This document shows, piece after piece, positions 45,321 to 57,627 of a DNA stretch of 64,000 nucleotides. Position 1 is the first letter of the stretch. Each line of letters begins with the position of its first letter. Made by a program: the position numbers and the translations under genes. The notes below the pieces were generated by a model. It was not told the origin of the DNA. It did no database searches and saw only the letters and a list, made by a program, of their open reading frames with translations. The DNA is from Microplitis mediator (taxonomy: Eukaryota; Arthropoda; Insecta; Hymenoptera; Braconidae), in assembly GCF_029852145.1 (NCBI RefSeq), contig NC_079975.1:16675275-16739274 (forward strand), given 5' to 3'.

Positions 45321-46235
45321 TCTGGGCGTCGGTTGACCCTGCGGGCCAGCCCCAAAACTTCCCGCTGTTTTCGAGCTCTCCGAGCTCGAAAATTCTATTA
45401 CCTGCGATTATTTTTTATGAGTTTTTCAAGCTCTACCAAGTTGCGTTTTTTTGCTAAAGTTTGACAAGTTAAGGATCGAAAATTGTTAATGAAGAAGCGG
45501 TTTTTTAATTTTTATTCTCGATTATATGAAATGAATGTATCGAGGATGAAATCAATGTCAGTGATCAATAGTATATGAAATATCTGAGAAAAACATTAAA
45601 AACTGGATTTTCTCAATTTTTTGCTGATGATATTTTTTAAACTAAAGAACAAGAGAGATGACATTAAATGATGATCGAAAGAGACTATAAACAGAAAGAG
45701 TTGGTTTGATTTCAGACACATTTAGTACATTACATTTTGATTTATCTGGAAATAATAAGATTTTATGTAATTTTTTTAACTTTTCAGCGCCGATATCTTT
45801 TGAACTAATGAACCGATTTTGACGTTTGAGGTGGCCATCAGCGCGATTTATTGAATTCTAAAGCTGATACAAATTTGAAATCGATCCGTTCAGCCGTTTC
45901 GGAGATAATTGGAAAAACCCGTTTTTCACCATTTCTTTCTCCAACGATATCTCTCGAATAAATCAATCGATTGAGATGGTTAAGGCGGCAATCGACGCGT
46001 TTCATCAAATTCTAGAGCTGATTAGATTTTGAAGTCGATCGTTTAAGTCGTTTCTGAGAAATCACTAAAAATCTAAAAAAAACAATTTTTTTTTTTTCGT
46101 AATTCGCCGATATTTTCGAGTCTACTTGATCAAATGATCGAAATTTTCAGGAAAGTTGACGGCCATCAAGCTCTTCCGATTGCTACCTTAACCATCTAAA
46201 TCGGTTCATTAGTTAAAAAGTTACAAAGAGTTTAC

Positions 46236-46326
<91 letters not shown>

Positions 46327-46490
46327 TACATACATACATACACTCGGACATCATTCTGAAAATAGTCAGAATAGCTTCCTAGGACCTTAAAACGTCGACA
46401 TCTGATGAAAACTCGATTTTCGAAAATCGGGGTGAAAACAATAACTTCCCGAATTTAGAAAATTTGGAATTTTCTTAGAGGGAAGTTAAA
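45321..46490 (-). mobile_element. K4: longest K (HINE-like) element
   Basis: Same hairpin end (GACCCTGCGGGCC) and CCCGCTGTTTTCGAGCTC phrase at left, and a TTTCTTAGAGGGAAGTT right end. It has a long CA microsatellite at 46236-46323. It is about 1.17 kb, with extra internal sequence (45400-45800) not in K2 or K3. Confidence 0.65.
46236..46323. repeat. CA microsatellite of K4
   Basis: About 88 bp of CA followed by GATACATACATACATACA. It lies at the same relative place as in K2 and K3. Confidence 0.9.
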
Positions 46491-46495
46491 AAAAC

Positions 46496-47005
46496 AAATC
46501 CTACCAAAAACAGATTATCTGTACAAAATCGCGCCAAGTACACGTTTAAAATTTCTCACCCATAAGAAAAACTTATTTTTTACAAAAAAAATAAATCAAA
46601 TCGAAGAAATACCAAGTACCTTACATAATTCTAAATCTTGGAAAAAATTTTCATAAAATTGAGAGAAAAATTGAAAAAAAAATTTTCAATGTACTTGGTG
46701 TGTCTATAAACTGAAAAAAAAGCATGTCTCTTAATTTTATTAGAAATTAATTCGTATGCGAAATCAATTCTAGAAATTGATTTTGCTTGAATAAATTAAG
46801 TAACGAACACCAAGTACATTGAAATTTGTTTTTTTTTTTCAATTTTATGAAAATTTTTTCCAAGATTTCGAATTATATTAGGTACTTGGTATTTTTTCGA
46901 TTTGATTTATTTTATTTGTAAAAAAGAATTTTTTCTTATTTGTAAAAAATTTTAAACGTATACTTGGCGTGATTTCATACAGAGAATCTGTTTTCGGTAG
47001 GATTT
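46496..47005. mobile_element. U: 510-bp foldback
   Basis: Ends AAATCCTACCAAAAACAGAT and the inverse of AAATCCTACCGAAAACAGAT. Arms of about 230 bp pair with mismatches, including CCAAGTACCTTA and TAGGTACTTGG. The loop is near 46740-46790. There is no ORF. Confidence 0.7.
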
Positions 47006-47843
47006 AAAATTTGACTATTTTTTTTTAGTTAACAATATTTCGTTTCTGTTAGATATATGACTTAGGGCCAGTTTTTCAAACCAGGTTTATTTTTAATCTT
47101 AGGATTACTCCGAGACCGTGCTTAATAAGAAAATTTTAAAACCAGATTAGAAAACTAGACACTCAAAGCTACAGTTTGTCTTTTTGTGTTGTTGCACGAC
47201 TATTTTTCTTCGAGTTACAGCCCGTTGAAAATTACTTAAAAATTTACAACTTTTTGCTGATGACGGACTAAGGATTCCAGTTGCATATTTTATCTGTACA
47301 CTCGTTATCATTGATGCCCCCCCCCCCAATCTCTACAATTCAAGCAAGACAGTATGCAAGCAAGTCAACATGAAACTTGGATGTCAAGTTGTATTAACGA
47401 AAAAGCGTACGTTGAGTGAGTAGTGGGGATACAGGAAGGCAATGCTAAGTGCTGGTGATGGGACGGGCACTTATTAGTATATGCGTTTAAAGTGATTGAT
47501 TTTTACTCTAATGAAAATACTGCACTACAAATTAATTACTTTAGTTTATATTGATTTAGTACTTTATTGGTACTCTCAGTATTGATTATCCATTTGTAAT
47601 ATTTACAAGCAATGAACATAAAAATTTTTTTTCAATTGATTTTGATTCCCATTGTTTTTGTTTTTCACGAATAAATTTAAATAACTATTTTAATTTAATA
47701 ATGTGGGTCGGATAAATGATTCACAAAACTCTATAAAAATACCGAGAATGATATATTTATCCATACATAATGGAGTGTCTAATAAATTTTCTTTTCTTTC
47801 TACATGTTAAAACATTCTTTATGATAAAAATTATTCAAAAATG

Positions 47844-47903
<60 letters not shown>

Positions 47904-48000
47904 TTTCAAGTGTATTCCAAGTGAGATTCTTTAACATTTGAAGATATTATATTTTGTTTTAATTTAACAATAGTGAAATTAAATTCCTTGTGTGTATAAA
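47006..48000. other. Intergenic, downstream of borealin
   Basis: No gene seen. Holds a C-run (47320-47331) and an ATT microsatellite (about 47846-47903). TTTATT at 47562 and 47636 could be minus-strand polyadenylation signals for borealin, but they are far from the stop. Confidence 0.45.
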
Positions 48001-48879
48001 TTATTTGTTCCCAATAACTTTTTCAAGATGTTCTTTTAGTATTTTTAATTGCTTTGTTGATTCTTCATCTAATCCAGGTAAATTAGAAAGTCTTAATTTT
48101 CCGTCTTTAGGCAACAGAGACATAACGTTTCCATTGTTAAGTGGAACATTAATGCTGGCCATACGATCCCCAGAAACAGCAGAAACTAATAATGGACTTC
48201 CTTGCATACTTAAGGCAACTTCACCTTCTCGTGGCCGTCGAAGAATATTCATTGGAGTGTTTGGTTCAATTTTAGGTGTGATAACGTGACACTTTGTGGG
48301 AAGTTTTGAAGTAGTAGGAGTAAACATTTTTTTTGCAATTCGTGTTTTGGACGTACTTCTATTACTTGAAGCTGATGGAGATCGTGGTAATTTTCGAGCT
48401 TCATCTTTTGAACTGCTACGGGTAGCTCGACTTGAATGGGTAACTTTTGCTTTAGATTTTAATTTCGACGCATCATTAAGAGATTTTTTCTTTGTTCCTG
48501 CTTCAGTAGCGTATCCGTCATCAGTAGACGCTGCAGTTTGTCGTTTGAGAATTTTCGTTGATTTAATTGATGACTGTGGTATAAAAATATTACGTGTTTG
48601 GTCATTATTGAAAGATTCTTCATTTGGATCTATATTTTCATTTGAATCTTCATCAAGATCCAGCAAATCACCCAGTGTCATTTTCCTTATCTCTGGCGGT
48701 ATACGAAATAGTGCAGTATCAATATGATTTTTCATCCCATCTATTATTGTGTTATAAGTAGCATCTGAATTTCGAGCACCCATTAATACTTTTTTCTCAC
48801 AATCTTTAATTAATAGATCACTTTCATCAGTCACAGTATGGCTTGAGCTCCGTTTACGTACTTGTTTAGTTCGGGGCAT
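48001..48879 (-). CDS. borealin: Borealin, chromosomal passenger complex subunit (292 residues)
   Basis: Structural subunit of the chromosomal passenger complex with INCENP, survivin and Aurora B, acting at centromeres and the spindle midzone. The frame is single-exon. The MPRTK start with a following basic stretch is shared with insect borealins. Residues about 20-75 form the predicted helix that would bundle with INCENP and survivin (SDATYNTIIDGMKNHIDTAL, PPEIRKMTLGDLL). Residues about 95-215 are Ser/Lys/Arg-rich and disordered, with several possible SP/TP sites. The C-terminal part (RRPREGEVALS, QGSPLL, then KLRLSNLPGLDEESTKQLK) fits the borealin dimerisation domain. The antisense ORFs across it are by-products. 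The identification rests on these patterns only. Confidence 0.8.
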   Translation of the reverse strand: MPRTKQVRKRSSSHTVTDESDLLIKDCEKKVLMGARNSDATYNTIIDGMKNHIDTALFRIPPEIRKMTLGDLLDLDEDSNENIDPNEESFNNDQTRNIFIPQSSIKSTKILKRQTAASTDDGYATEAGTKKKSLNDASKLKSKAKVTHSSRATRSSSKDEARKLPRSPSASSNRSTSKTRIAKKMFTPTTSKLPTKCHVITPKIEPNTPMNILRRPREGEVALSMQGSPLLVSAVSGDRMASINVPLNNGNVMSLLPKDGKLRLSNLPGLDEESTKQLKILKEHLEKVIGNK

Positions 48880-49644
48880 TTTATCCTCGGTTTTTATTCA
48901 ACGGTGATTCTCAAGACGAATATTAAAAATTTTAAATATCTACCAACGGTTGTTTTTAAGATTTTTTAACCAAGTGTCGCTGGAATACTTATAGTGATTT
49001 TCAGTATCAACAACTTTAACCTCTATATTTTTTTAACTTTAACAATTGCAGATACTGTAAGAATACTTATACAATCCTTGTTTATCATCTGAAAAATAAG
49101 TTACAAATAATAATGATCATAATACAAACAATATTTAATTAAGTCTAAAAAATAATTACCGATAACTTCTTAGGGTGGTCAAAAATTAAACATATTAAGA
49201 TAATAACGGTTGTACTTGGTATTATTTTAAAAATTTCAGATAAACCCAATGTTATGATTATTTCCCCGACGGTGGCTCGATCTATCTGTTAAAGAAGTAC
49301 AAAAAAAAATACAAAAGTTTCCTTGAACTTTCCGTCAAATGTCAGTCAACTTCGGACTTTCCGTTTTTAACGACAATTTATCTACAATTGCTATGCAATT
49401 TGACGTAAATTTACTACCCGAATTTAATGCGAATTCACTTTGAAAATTGACTAGAAAAAATTTTTCGTCAATTTTCAGGCAAATTTTTACATCGATTTAT
49501 TATTAAGTTGACTTGAAAAGTTGTAAAGTATTTTTTACCCTCAAATTGTAGACATTTTTATGTATAAATTTGCTTACCTTCTGAAATGATAAGAAAGAAC
49601 ATTACTGACTTTTTTTTCTACCCTGATGGCCAGAGTTTCTGATC

Positions 49645-49925
49645 AGAAAGTCGGTGTACTTGAGTTGCGACCAACTTGACGACAAGTTGCCAACAACTTT
49701 CAACTTGTGTAACACTGTTGACTACAAGTTGGCTACAAGTTGCTCAGAATTGGTGACAATCTACTGCCGCAACCTGTCATCAAGTTTCTAAGCTACTTGT
49801 AGAAAACTTGTAATCAACAGTTACACAAGCTGAAAGTTGTCGACACGTTTCTCGGAAAGTTGCCGTCAACTTATGGAAATGCCAACTTTTGCGGCCAACT
49901 TGGCTATCAACTTGGACTTTATGAC
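49645..49925. repeat. Cluster of CAACTTG/CAAGTTG motifs
   Basis: At least a dozen CAACTT or AAGTTG half-sites in both orientations within 280 bp, preceded by TACCCTGATGGCC. This may be a decayed member of the iterated-motif elements; no matching right terminus was found. Confidence 0.5.
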
Positions 49926-49931
49926 TAAAGC

Positions 49932-49967
49932 CAAAAGGGCGTATAAAAAAAATATGTCCTTTTGGAA
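49932..49967. repeat. Solitary hairpin with O terminus
   Basis: CCAAAAGGGCGTATA and TATGTCCTTTTGG face each other across an A-run. The left half equals the inner terminus of element O. It could be the internal-deletion limit of that family. Confidence 0.5.
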
Positions 49968-51409
49968 TTATTGACACGACATATTAGGTTTTATCTACAT
50001 TAAAATACAAATTGAATAATAATAAGATAAAAAATAGAAAACAAAACTTCATAAATAATTAAAATTTGTTGTTCACATTAAATATTTATTTCAGTTGCAC
50101 GTACTAAGTAAAGCTATGCAATCCAATGGAAAATGTAATCAATAAAACTTGAAAAAAATAAAAATATCAAATAAAACCTCAAGAATTAAGAAAAGTTATC
50201 AAATATATAGTACAATTATGTTGTCAAAATTATTAATTAAACAACTGTTATATCTATTGTTGTAAGTAAAGTCCTTCTTTATTGTCACATATATATTTTT
50301 GTATAATTTTCCTTAATTAAGCAGCGACAATAAATAAATCTATTATTTTATAATTTAATAGTCACAATAATTTCGTTGAATATTATTTTTTCACACCTGG
50401 TTGCATTTATATGATTTAAATTTAAATATTCGTCAATCAATGAGTTTATAGTGCTTCATTTGTTATTGATTATATAAGTTTGATATTTCAGCTCAATTAA
50501 TTTTTGATTTTTTTATTATGAAATATCACTAGTTAATGTTAAGTACTACCTACTTGATATTGAATAACTTTTTAATTTAATGAATAATATTTTATTTATG
50601 AAATTGTTTTTTCCTTTAATAATTTTTTTTTTTCATTTATTTCAGACCAATACATCATGAGAAATTATAAATAACTAATTAATTATAATTAAATCAAAAG
50701 CTTACCAAAAACGCTCTTGTAAAATTTTTTTAAAATCGTTTTCAAAGTAAAAATGATAAAAACATTTTATTTTTATTTTAAAAATTAATTTTTCTTTAGT
50801 TAATATTTAAATACTTTTTTAATTTTCTTCGTTATCGACTTTCCGAATAGTCTTATCTATGAATTACTTCATTATCGACAATCTTTTTTATCTTCGGATA
50901 TTGAGTAAAGTTGTCTTTGAATATAGAGGACTTTGAGTAAACATAATATAGATGAGATGTTTACAAAAATTTAGTGGAGTACAGTTATCATTGAATATAG
51001 TTGTCACTGAGTATAGATGTCGTTTTTGTGCTTGAGTAAAGAAATTTTGAGTATAGATAAAGTATTCGCCAACTGTGCTATTAGGGTATATAGTCTTAGT
51101 CTCCATACATTGAGGGAATTGAGTGAACGGCCCCTGATCTTGATGACGAGAAAATGGAAATGTAAATCATAGGTTAACTCGCGAAAACAACTATAAATTA
51201 TAAACCAGGAATTCGTTTCCGCAGCTGTGGGTTAAAGGATTTGATGACACGGGAGCCACGAGAGTGTCTACATTCTAAAGTGATTGAAGGATGGATCATA
51301 TTGTAGTGTTTAGACATGCGATATTGATAGTGTAATTGTAAGTTGATGAAAAATAGTTAACGCGATAGTGATAGCAGTGATAGTTTCATAGCACCGATAA
51401 AATCTAGTA

Positions 51410-52331
51410 ATGGGAACCATGAAAGGTCTGGGAAGGAATATCCCTTACCTTAAACAGCAATTCGCTGCGCTTCTTGGTAACACAAGTGCCAGTGTTAAGT
51501 TTATATGTATTGTTATGATATTATCATATGGCATTTCCTTTATGGAGCAGGCAATAATAATTTTGAGTGTTACACCAGGTTATTTACTGCCTCCATCTTT
51601 TTGGATATGGACCGCATTTACTTTTTGTTTTCTAGAAATACATTTTTGGGAAGTGTGTGTTGACATTGTCACAGTTGGACTTTGTGGAAAACTTATCGAG
51701 CCGCTGTGGGGTGCTATGGAAATGATGACTTTCTTTGCGATTGTCAACGTTGGTGTCGGATTATTATCAGCATCGTATTATTTATTCCTTTATATGTGTA
51801 CGAGTGATCCTGAATTTTTATTTGACATACATATTCACGGATTAACGGGTTATATTGCCGGTAAGTTTAGTTGCGTTAAGGGGGACCACTGGTGTGATCA
51901 TCTGAAAAAATCTGTCTATCGGTTGACCCTGCAGGCCAGCCCCAAAACTTCCCGCTGTTTTCGAGCTCCTCGAGCTCGAAAATACTTTAGTGTGCCATTG
52001 TTTTAAAAAAAAACCGATTTTAGCATTTCTTTCTCCCACGATATCTCAGGAATGAATTGACCGATTTTGATGGTTGAGGCGGCAATCGACGCGTTTTATT
52101 GAGTTCTAGAGCTGATTAGATTTTGAAATTGATCGTATAAGTCGTTTCTGAGAAATCAATAAAAAACTAAAATAAAATTTTTAATACTAATTCTTTGTAT
52201 AACTTGTAAACTACATGACCTATTTACCCCAAAATCTAATCAAGACTAAGTTTTGGTGAGCTCTTTCGATCGCCACCAAGTACGTTCAAATAGGTTCATC
52301 CGTTCCAAAAATATCGTCGGACAACAAAAAG

Positions 52332-52404
<73 letters not shown>

Positions 52405-55400
52405 GGACGGACGGACGGACGTCCACCCGGGAATAGTCAGAATAGTTTCCTAGGACCTCAAAACGTCGACATCTGATGAAAACTCGATTTTCGAAAATCG
52501 GACCGAAACCAATAACTTCCCTTTTTTGAAAATTTGCAATTTTCTTAGCGGGAAGTTGAAAAAGTGGATATGTAATGAATACAAGTTAAAATTTTTGGAC
52601 TAAAAATTCAAATTTTAGCGAGTTATTCACAATCTTTCAACGCTAAAAAACAATAGTCCCCCCCACTGCTGCAGTGATAGCGACCTTTACAGTGGTTTAA
52701 TAAAAGAAACCAGAAAGTTTATTAAACTAGAAGGTATTTCCCGCAACATGGCCCTCGGGTTAAGAAAAAAAATTGAAATTGAATAAAATGGCGGAGTTTT
52801 AAAAAAAAATTTCAAATTTTGCGCGAAAATTTGATGATTTTTGATCTGCCAAAATTACATTTTGGTTTGATCGGAAAACTGGAGATTCGTGGTACATTGA
52901 AAATTATATAAAAGTAACTGCAGCTCGCATCAAATCGATCGGATGATTTATCTTCGAGTTATAACTGCTATTTTGAAAAATGTATTTCCGAGAACCGATA
53001 AGCGGCTGCTCTTCAGATGGCTGTAACTTACAAAAACTATTTAAGATATGCACTTGAAATTTTAGTATGTTATTTTTGAAGATATCGACTATCAAAAAAT
53101 ATTCATTTTTTTTTAACTTTACACTAGTAGTCTCCTTTAATATACATCAATAATGTCTATCAATTTGAACTATTCTCTATTTGTGTTTTTTTTTTTTCTG
53201 TCTTTAGGTGTAAGCGTTGCCGTTAAACAGATAATGCCCGACCATATTTTATTAAAAAGTCCACTTGGTAAAATTACGAATAGAAATATTCCTTTACTGG
53301 TGTGGATAGTAAGTTTATTATTATGGATCGTAGGATTGTTAGAAGGTACACATCCAACAATGTTTTTAAATGGTCTTATTACATCTTGGATATATTTAAG
53401 ATTTTACCAAAGACATACTAATGGAACCAAAGGAGATATGGCTGATAATTTTACATTTGCTAGGTATTTATTTTTTATTGTACATTTCATCTGACTTGAC
53501 TGTCTATCTTAAAATTATTAAATTACTATCAATTTCAGTTTTTTTCCCAATGTTTTACAACCACCGATTGCTATAGTCAGTAATACTGTACATGATTTTT
53601 TTGTTCGAATTGGGCTTTGCAAAAAAGTCGTAAGACGATTTGATATGTCTAATGCACCACCAGGTTTGATCATCAGTTTACCTGGAATCGATCCACAAGA
53701 TAGCGAGAGACGACGGTTAGTATATATTTTTCAATACTATTTATCAAAGTTCTAAGTATTATGGCCTTCCGCATGGTGGCCACTTTTCTGGAAAACCTGA
53801 AAATGTCAGGAAATTATAAATATACTGGAAAAATCAGGAAATTTTGTCACAAAGCTGGAAAAATTTTTATTTTCTTTCTTTTGACTAGAAATCCGATAAT
53901 TTTTTTTTCCATCTAAACTGTTCAAAAATTGGCGAGGCGCGAATGCGATTGTAATGCTGTTCTATAAAAAAATTAGTAGAAATTGATTTCAATAGCAAAA
54001 AAATGAAGCAGTTAGAAAAAAAAAAAGTCCATAGAAACCCATCGTCAGAGTTTTCAAGTTATTAACATGCATATTCACAAGTAAACAAACCAAAAACACT
54101 AACAGTATACATAAGTATTAGGGTGGTCGTTAAAAATTGAATTTTCTTAGACACCCCATAAAAAGCTTCTTTCTAAAGAAAAAATGCCTAGGGAATTTGA
54201 TTTTTTCTTTTTAAGTAAAAAGAACACTTGCCTCAGGACGATCAAAGTTTATTTTTCGATACAATCGCGGTTTTTTTTAAATATCTCATGAAATATGCAG
54301 ATTAAAGGAAAAAATCATAGGAACAATTTTGTAAGAAATTAAATTCTTGACAGAAAAGGTTACATTCATTTTTTTTATAAATGTGTATTTATAAAGATAT
54401 TTAAAAAAAACTTTTTTAAGATCTGATGAATTGAGTATTTTAAGTATTACAAATGTTGAAAATAACATTTTTGTATGTATATACAAACTATAACAAACAT
54501 TAATGATTGATATGTTAGGAGTTACGAAGTTGTCTATATTTAAGAAAAATGTTATTTTCAACATTCGTAATCCTTGAAATTCTTACTTGCTAAGATCTAA
54601 AAAAGTTTTTTAAAAATATCTTCATAAATACACATTTTATAAAAAAAATGAATATAACCTTTTTTTTTTTTTAATTTAATTTTCTACAAAATTGTTCTCA
54701 TGATTGTTTCCTTTAATTTGCATATTTCATGAGAAATTTAAAAAAAACCGCGATTATATCGAAAAATGGACTTTGATCGTCCTGAGGTACGTGTTTTTTT
54801 TAATTAAAAAGAAAAAACCAAATTCCCCAGGTATTTTTTTCTCTAGAAAGAAGCTTTTTGTAGGGCGTCTGAGAAAATTCAATTTTTAACGACCACCCTA
54901 ATAAGTATTGAACTAATAAGTTTTACTATATTTATTATTCGCGTACTTGATTAATATTTTATTAATATTCTATAAAACGTTCTTATTTATGAAATTTATT
55001 CTAGTGAAAATGAAAAGTTTATTTATATTTTGTTATGGAGTAAGTTATATAAGAACATAGATTTAAAATCAAAAATAAGAAAATTATTCATTTAATAAGT
55101 AAAAAAACCTACTCTCTAAACATGAATTAGTGGAAATTTCATTAATTACGTTAGTGAAGCAGTATTCACTTCATAATCAGTGTATTTAAATAACAAATCA
55201 GTGAATTCTCACTAATAAATTTAGTACTATAATTTTCACTAGCAAATTAGTGATTTTCACTACTGAACTAGCGATATTTTCATAATTTCTACAAGTGAAA
55301 CTGTTATTCACTTCTTAATTTATGAATTTCACAATTTTACTAGTAACTTTAACTAGCAAATAATTAAATATTTTACTAGATATAAATATAATTAATAATT

Positions 55401-56735
55401 ATGGTACTATTTTTAAAAATTTTAATAAAAAACTTTCAAAATAAAAAAAAAATAGAAGTACAGAACAATAATATATTTATATGGAGAGTACGTCAATCAT
55501 AATATCATGGATTTTTTATTTCTTCATCAGTTATTGTTTGGTATCATAACGAATATGCTATTTACACTCACGCGATCACATGCGTAGGTCAGCGCAGTGG
55601 ATAGCATCAAAGACTTTGAATCGGAAGGATGCAGGTTCGAGCCCAGCAGTCACCGGGATTTTTTCATCAATCAAAATCATGTATAACTCCTCTAAGTAAT
55701 GATTCTAATACACTAATCACATTTCGGATCTAATTACAAGTGTCTTATTTTTTTTTTTGCAATATAATATTTTTTTTCACCGATGAAATCAGTAGATTCC
55801 CATATTTACTTTTCAATTTAGTGGATTCTCATATTCACTTATCAAATCAGTGAATTCTGATATTCACATATTCATTTAGTGAATATTCACTAATTCTGCG
55901 TGATACGATTGTAGCATTGACAATTAGTGAATATTCACTTAAAATTAGTGAAAAATCACTAATTCATATTTAGAGAGTGTGATCATTGACAAATAATAAA
56001 ATAAAGTTTCATTTAACGACAATGATTAATTTCTTATCGAACTGACATTGACATATACCATTTTATTTTGAATTGTATCAATATTTCCAAGGATTCAATA
56101 TAAGTAGTTATATTGAATCATACATACGGTCAGGGAATTTTTTTTATTATTTGACTGGATAAGTCAGGGAATTTCAATTTCAGAAATCTGTGGTCACCAT
56201 GCTCCGTATAATAGTTCTTTTTTTTTTACAATTATACTTTTTTATTCTTAAGAAGGTTCTAGAGTTTCCCGGAATATTTCAAACCGTTAAAAAATTTTTT
56301 CAAGATGTTCCATACAGCTTTAGAATTTTCTTGATTATTTAAATAGTTTTTAAGAATGTTTTGGAATGGTCCCATCGGTTCTATAATTTTCTGGAGTGTT
56401 ACAATTCGCTATCAAATGTTCTAAATACAGTTTCAGAATTTTTTAGAACATTCCGAAACTAGTTTCCGGAAACAACTTAAATTATACACAGAAAGAATGA
56501 TATAAAATAATTGTAGACAATTTTTTACAGACAAATAGCACTCAAGGCATTAAGTGAGCGTTTAAGCAAAGATCATGCAAGGCCGTGGCAGCAAGATAGA
56601 AACAAAAAGCAATTTCCTCTTCCAGCTACTGTTTCAATATCTATTCCGGAGTCGACTACCCTAAAACCTCTTGTATCTCCTCTTATTCCACAATTAAATG
56701 CTAATATACATAGTCAAAAATTAACAAACACGTGA
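51410..56735 (+). CDS. TMEM115: TMEM115 orthologue, four exons (362 residues)
   Basis: Multipass Golgi membrane protein of the rhomboid-like TMEM115/DUF1751 family, linked in mammals to Golgi-to-ER retrograde traffic and the COG complex. Exons: 51410-51860, 53208-53463, 53539-53715, 56531-56735. All introns are GT-AG and phases agree. Exon 1 carries three or four hydrophobic segments (about residues 25-50, 57-85, 100-128) and ends in IHGLTGYIAG. Exon 2 continues VAVKQIMPDH, the family-typical NRNIPLLVW segment (about 175-195) and GTHPTMF. Exon 3 has FFPNVLQPPI and LPGIDPQDSERRR. Exon 4 is a polar cytosolic tail ending KLTNT. Intron 1 holds K3 and intron 3 holds AA with T and S. Reading through the first donor gives a false 198-residue ORF. 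Confidence 0.93.
51911..52561 (-). mobile_element. K3: K (HINE-like) element in TMEM115 intron 1
   Basis: Starts 50 bp after the exon 1 donor, in an A-run. Very close to K2 along its length. The CA microsatellite is at 52335-52402, followed by a GGAC repeat. It ends TTCTTAGCGGGAAGTT. Confidence 0.7.
52562..53207 (+). other. Rest of TMEM115 intron 1
   Basis: AT-rich. No repeat termini were recognised beyond a C-run (52656-52662). The acceptor is a pyrimidine-rich TTTTTTTCTGTCTTTAG at 53191-53207. Confidence 0.5.
54120..54900. mobile_element. T: Mutator-like foldback in TMEM115 intron 3
   Basis: Ends AGGGTGGTCGTTAAAAATTG and its inverse. ATAAGTATT flanks both sides (54111-54119 and 54901-54909), a 9-bp target duplication. 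Arms of about 370 bp run nearly to the centre (about 54500). Termini resemble J and D. Confidence 0.8.
55111..55979. mobile_element. S: element of TTAGTGA/TCACTAA motifs with tRNA-like module
   Basis: Ends ACTCTCTAAACATGAATTAG and the inverse of ACTCTCTAAATATGAATTAG. TTAGTGAA/TTCACTAA-type half-sites recur in both flanks (55120-55350 and 55790-55965). The tRNA-like module sits in between at 55583-55664. The target duplication is not clear. Confidence 0.7.
55583..55664 (+). ncRNA. tRNA-Gln-like Pol III module
   Basis: TAGGTCAGCGCAGTGGATAGC has an A box and D arm. GACTTTGAATC equals the anticodon loop context of tRNA-Gln(UUG). GGTTCGAGCCC is a B box. TTTTTT (55659-55664) follows. The anticodon stem is broken and the acceptor stem is poor, so this is a derived module, not a tRNA. 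Confidence 0.6.
56216..56530 (+). other. 3' part of TMEM115 intron 3, GAA/TTC-rich
   Basis: 56265-56470 repeatedly shows TTCTNGAATTTTC, GGAATNTTTC and similar inverted GAA/TTC units. It ends with the acceptor TTTTTTACAG at 56521-56530. Confidence 0.5.
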
Positions 56736-56765
56736 TAGATATATCATAGGATTGAAATGAAAATT

Positions 56766-56771
56766 AATAAA
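56766..56771 (+). terminator. TMEM115 polyadenylation signal
   Basis: AATAAA 31 bp after the TMEM115 stop codon, followed by T-rich sequence. A second AATAAA near 56828 is possible. Confidence 0.6.
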
Positions 56772-57623
56772 CTCTTTTATTTTCGTATTGAAAACTCATA
56801 CATTATGTTATGAAGTGAATTTTAAATAATAAAAAAAAAAAAGAAAAAAAAAAATTTCATTATTACAAATTATTATTAAGACTGGGCCATACCTACAAAT
56901 TCTTGAATTCTAGATTTATACTAATTTATTAATTAATTACCACAGCGATTTATTTAGCTTCTGGAAAAATGCATAAGACGAATTTCATTGGAAGATTTTC
57001 ATCATTAGAGTCCCATAAAAATTTAAAACGTAATTAGAAATCTAAAATTCGGATATTTGGTTAGTACTGCCGACCCTTAACGATGATGTAGTTGAACATC
57101 AATGCTATTTATATTAACAGGGGTCATCAGATATTTTCGGCTGAGTTTTTCTCGAAAACAAAATCTCTCAACACAAACTACAAATTGCACAATGATGCAC
57201 TACTGTCTAACCTAGCGGAGTGCACTTTAATTTTTGATAATATTTGTTTGCTTAAGAGAAAAACTCGACCAAGGTTCTTGATTACTGTCCCGCATGAAAA
57301 TATCATATATGGTAAACATATATTAAAAAATATATGTTACATATATAAATATATATGTGACAATACATGAAATCTTATCTAGAATTATATATAGATTTTT
57401 GCCGATTTTAATATATTTCTATACATGTTTTCTCTTATGTGATTTCATATATTTCCATATAACTTCAATGTATTATTAATATATTTGAAAACTTATGTTT
57501 TAATATATTACAAAATAAATGTTATTTTTATATGGAAACAAATAAGAATATATATTATAATTCATCAATATATGGTAAGATATGTGTATCATGTATTTAA
57601 CTTCATATATTTTTCAGGCTGCC
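56772..57623. other. Intergenic with TATATG-rich tract
   Basis: 56840-57290 shows nothing. 57290-57616 is dense in CATATAT/ATATATG phrases between CCCGCATGAAAATAT and ATATATTTTTCAGG. This may be another iterated-motif element, but its ends match poorly. Confidence 0.4.
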
Positions 57624-57627
57624 TTAA

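Larger units (their letters stand above)
48880..51409. other. Region between borealin and TMEM115
   Basis: Divergent genes 2.5 kb apart. 49172-49182 has a lone AGGGTGGTC terminus like J and T. 49645-49925 is rich in CAACTTG/CAAGTTG. 49932-49967 is a hairpin. The rest (49980-51130) is AT-rich with nothing recognised. 51130-51409 is the TMEM115 upstream and leader sequence without an obvious TATA box. Confidence 0.45.
53771..56202. mobile_element. AA: inverted-repeat element in TMEM115 intron 3
   Basis: GCATGGTGGCCAC at left and its diverged inverse GTGGTCACCATGC at right. Both sides continue with TTTCTG and GTCAGGGAATT-type phrases. T and S are nested inside. This is an old element; the outer limits are approximate. 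Confidence 0.5.

Noticed and set aside
48296..48727. 143-codon plus-strand ORF over borealin
   Set aside because: Shadow of the minus-strand gene.
51861..52006. Extension of TMEM115 exon 1 into a 198-residue protein
   Set aside because: It reads through a good GT donor into K3; the family continuation is in the exon at 53208.
52253..52453. ORF with a poly-Thr-His tract
   Set aside because: Translation of the CA microsatellite in K3.
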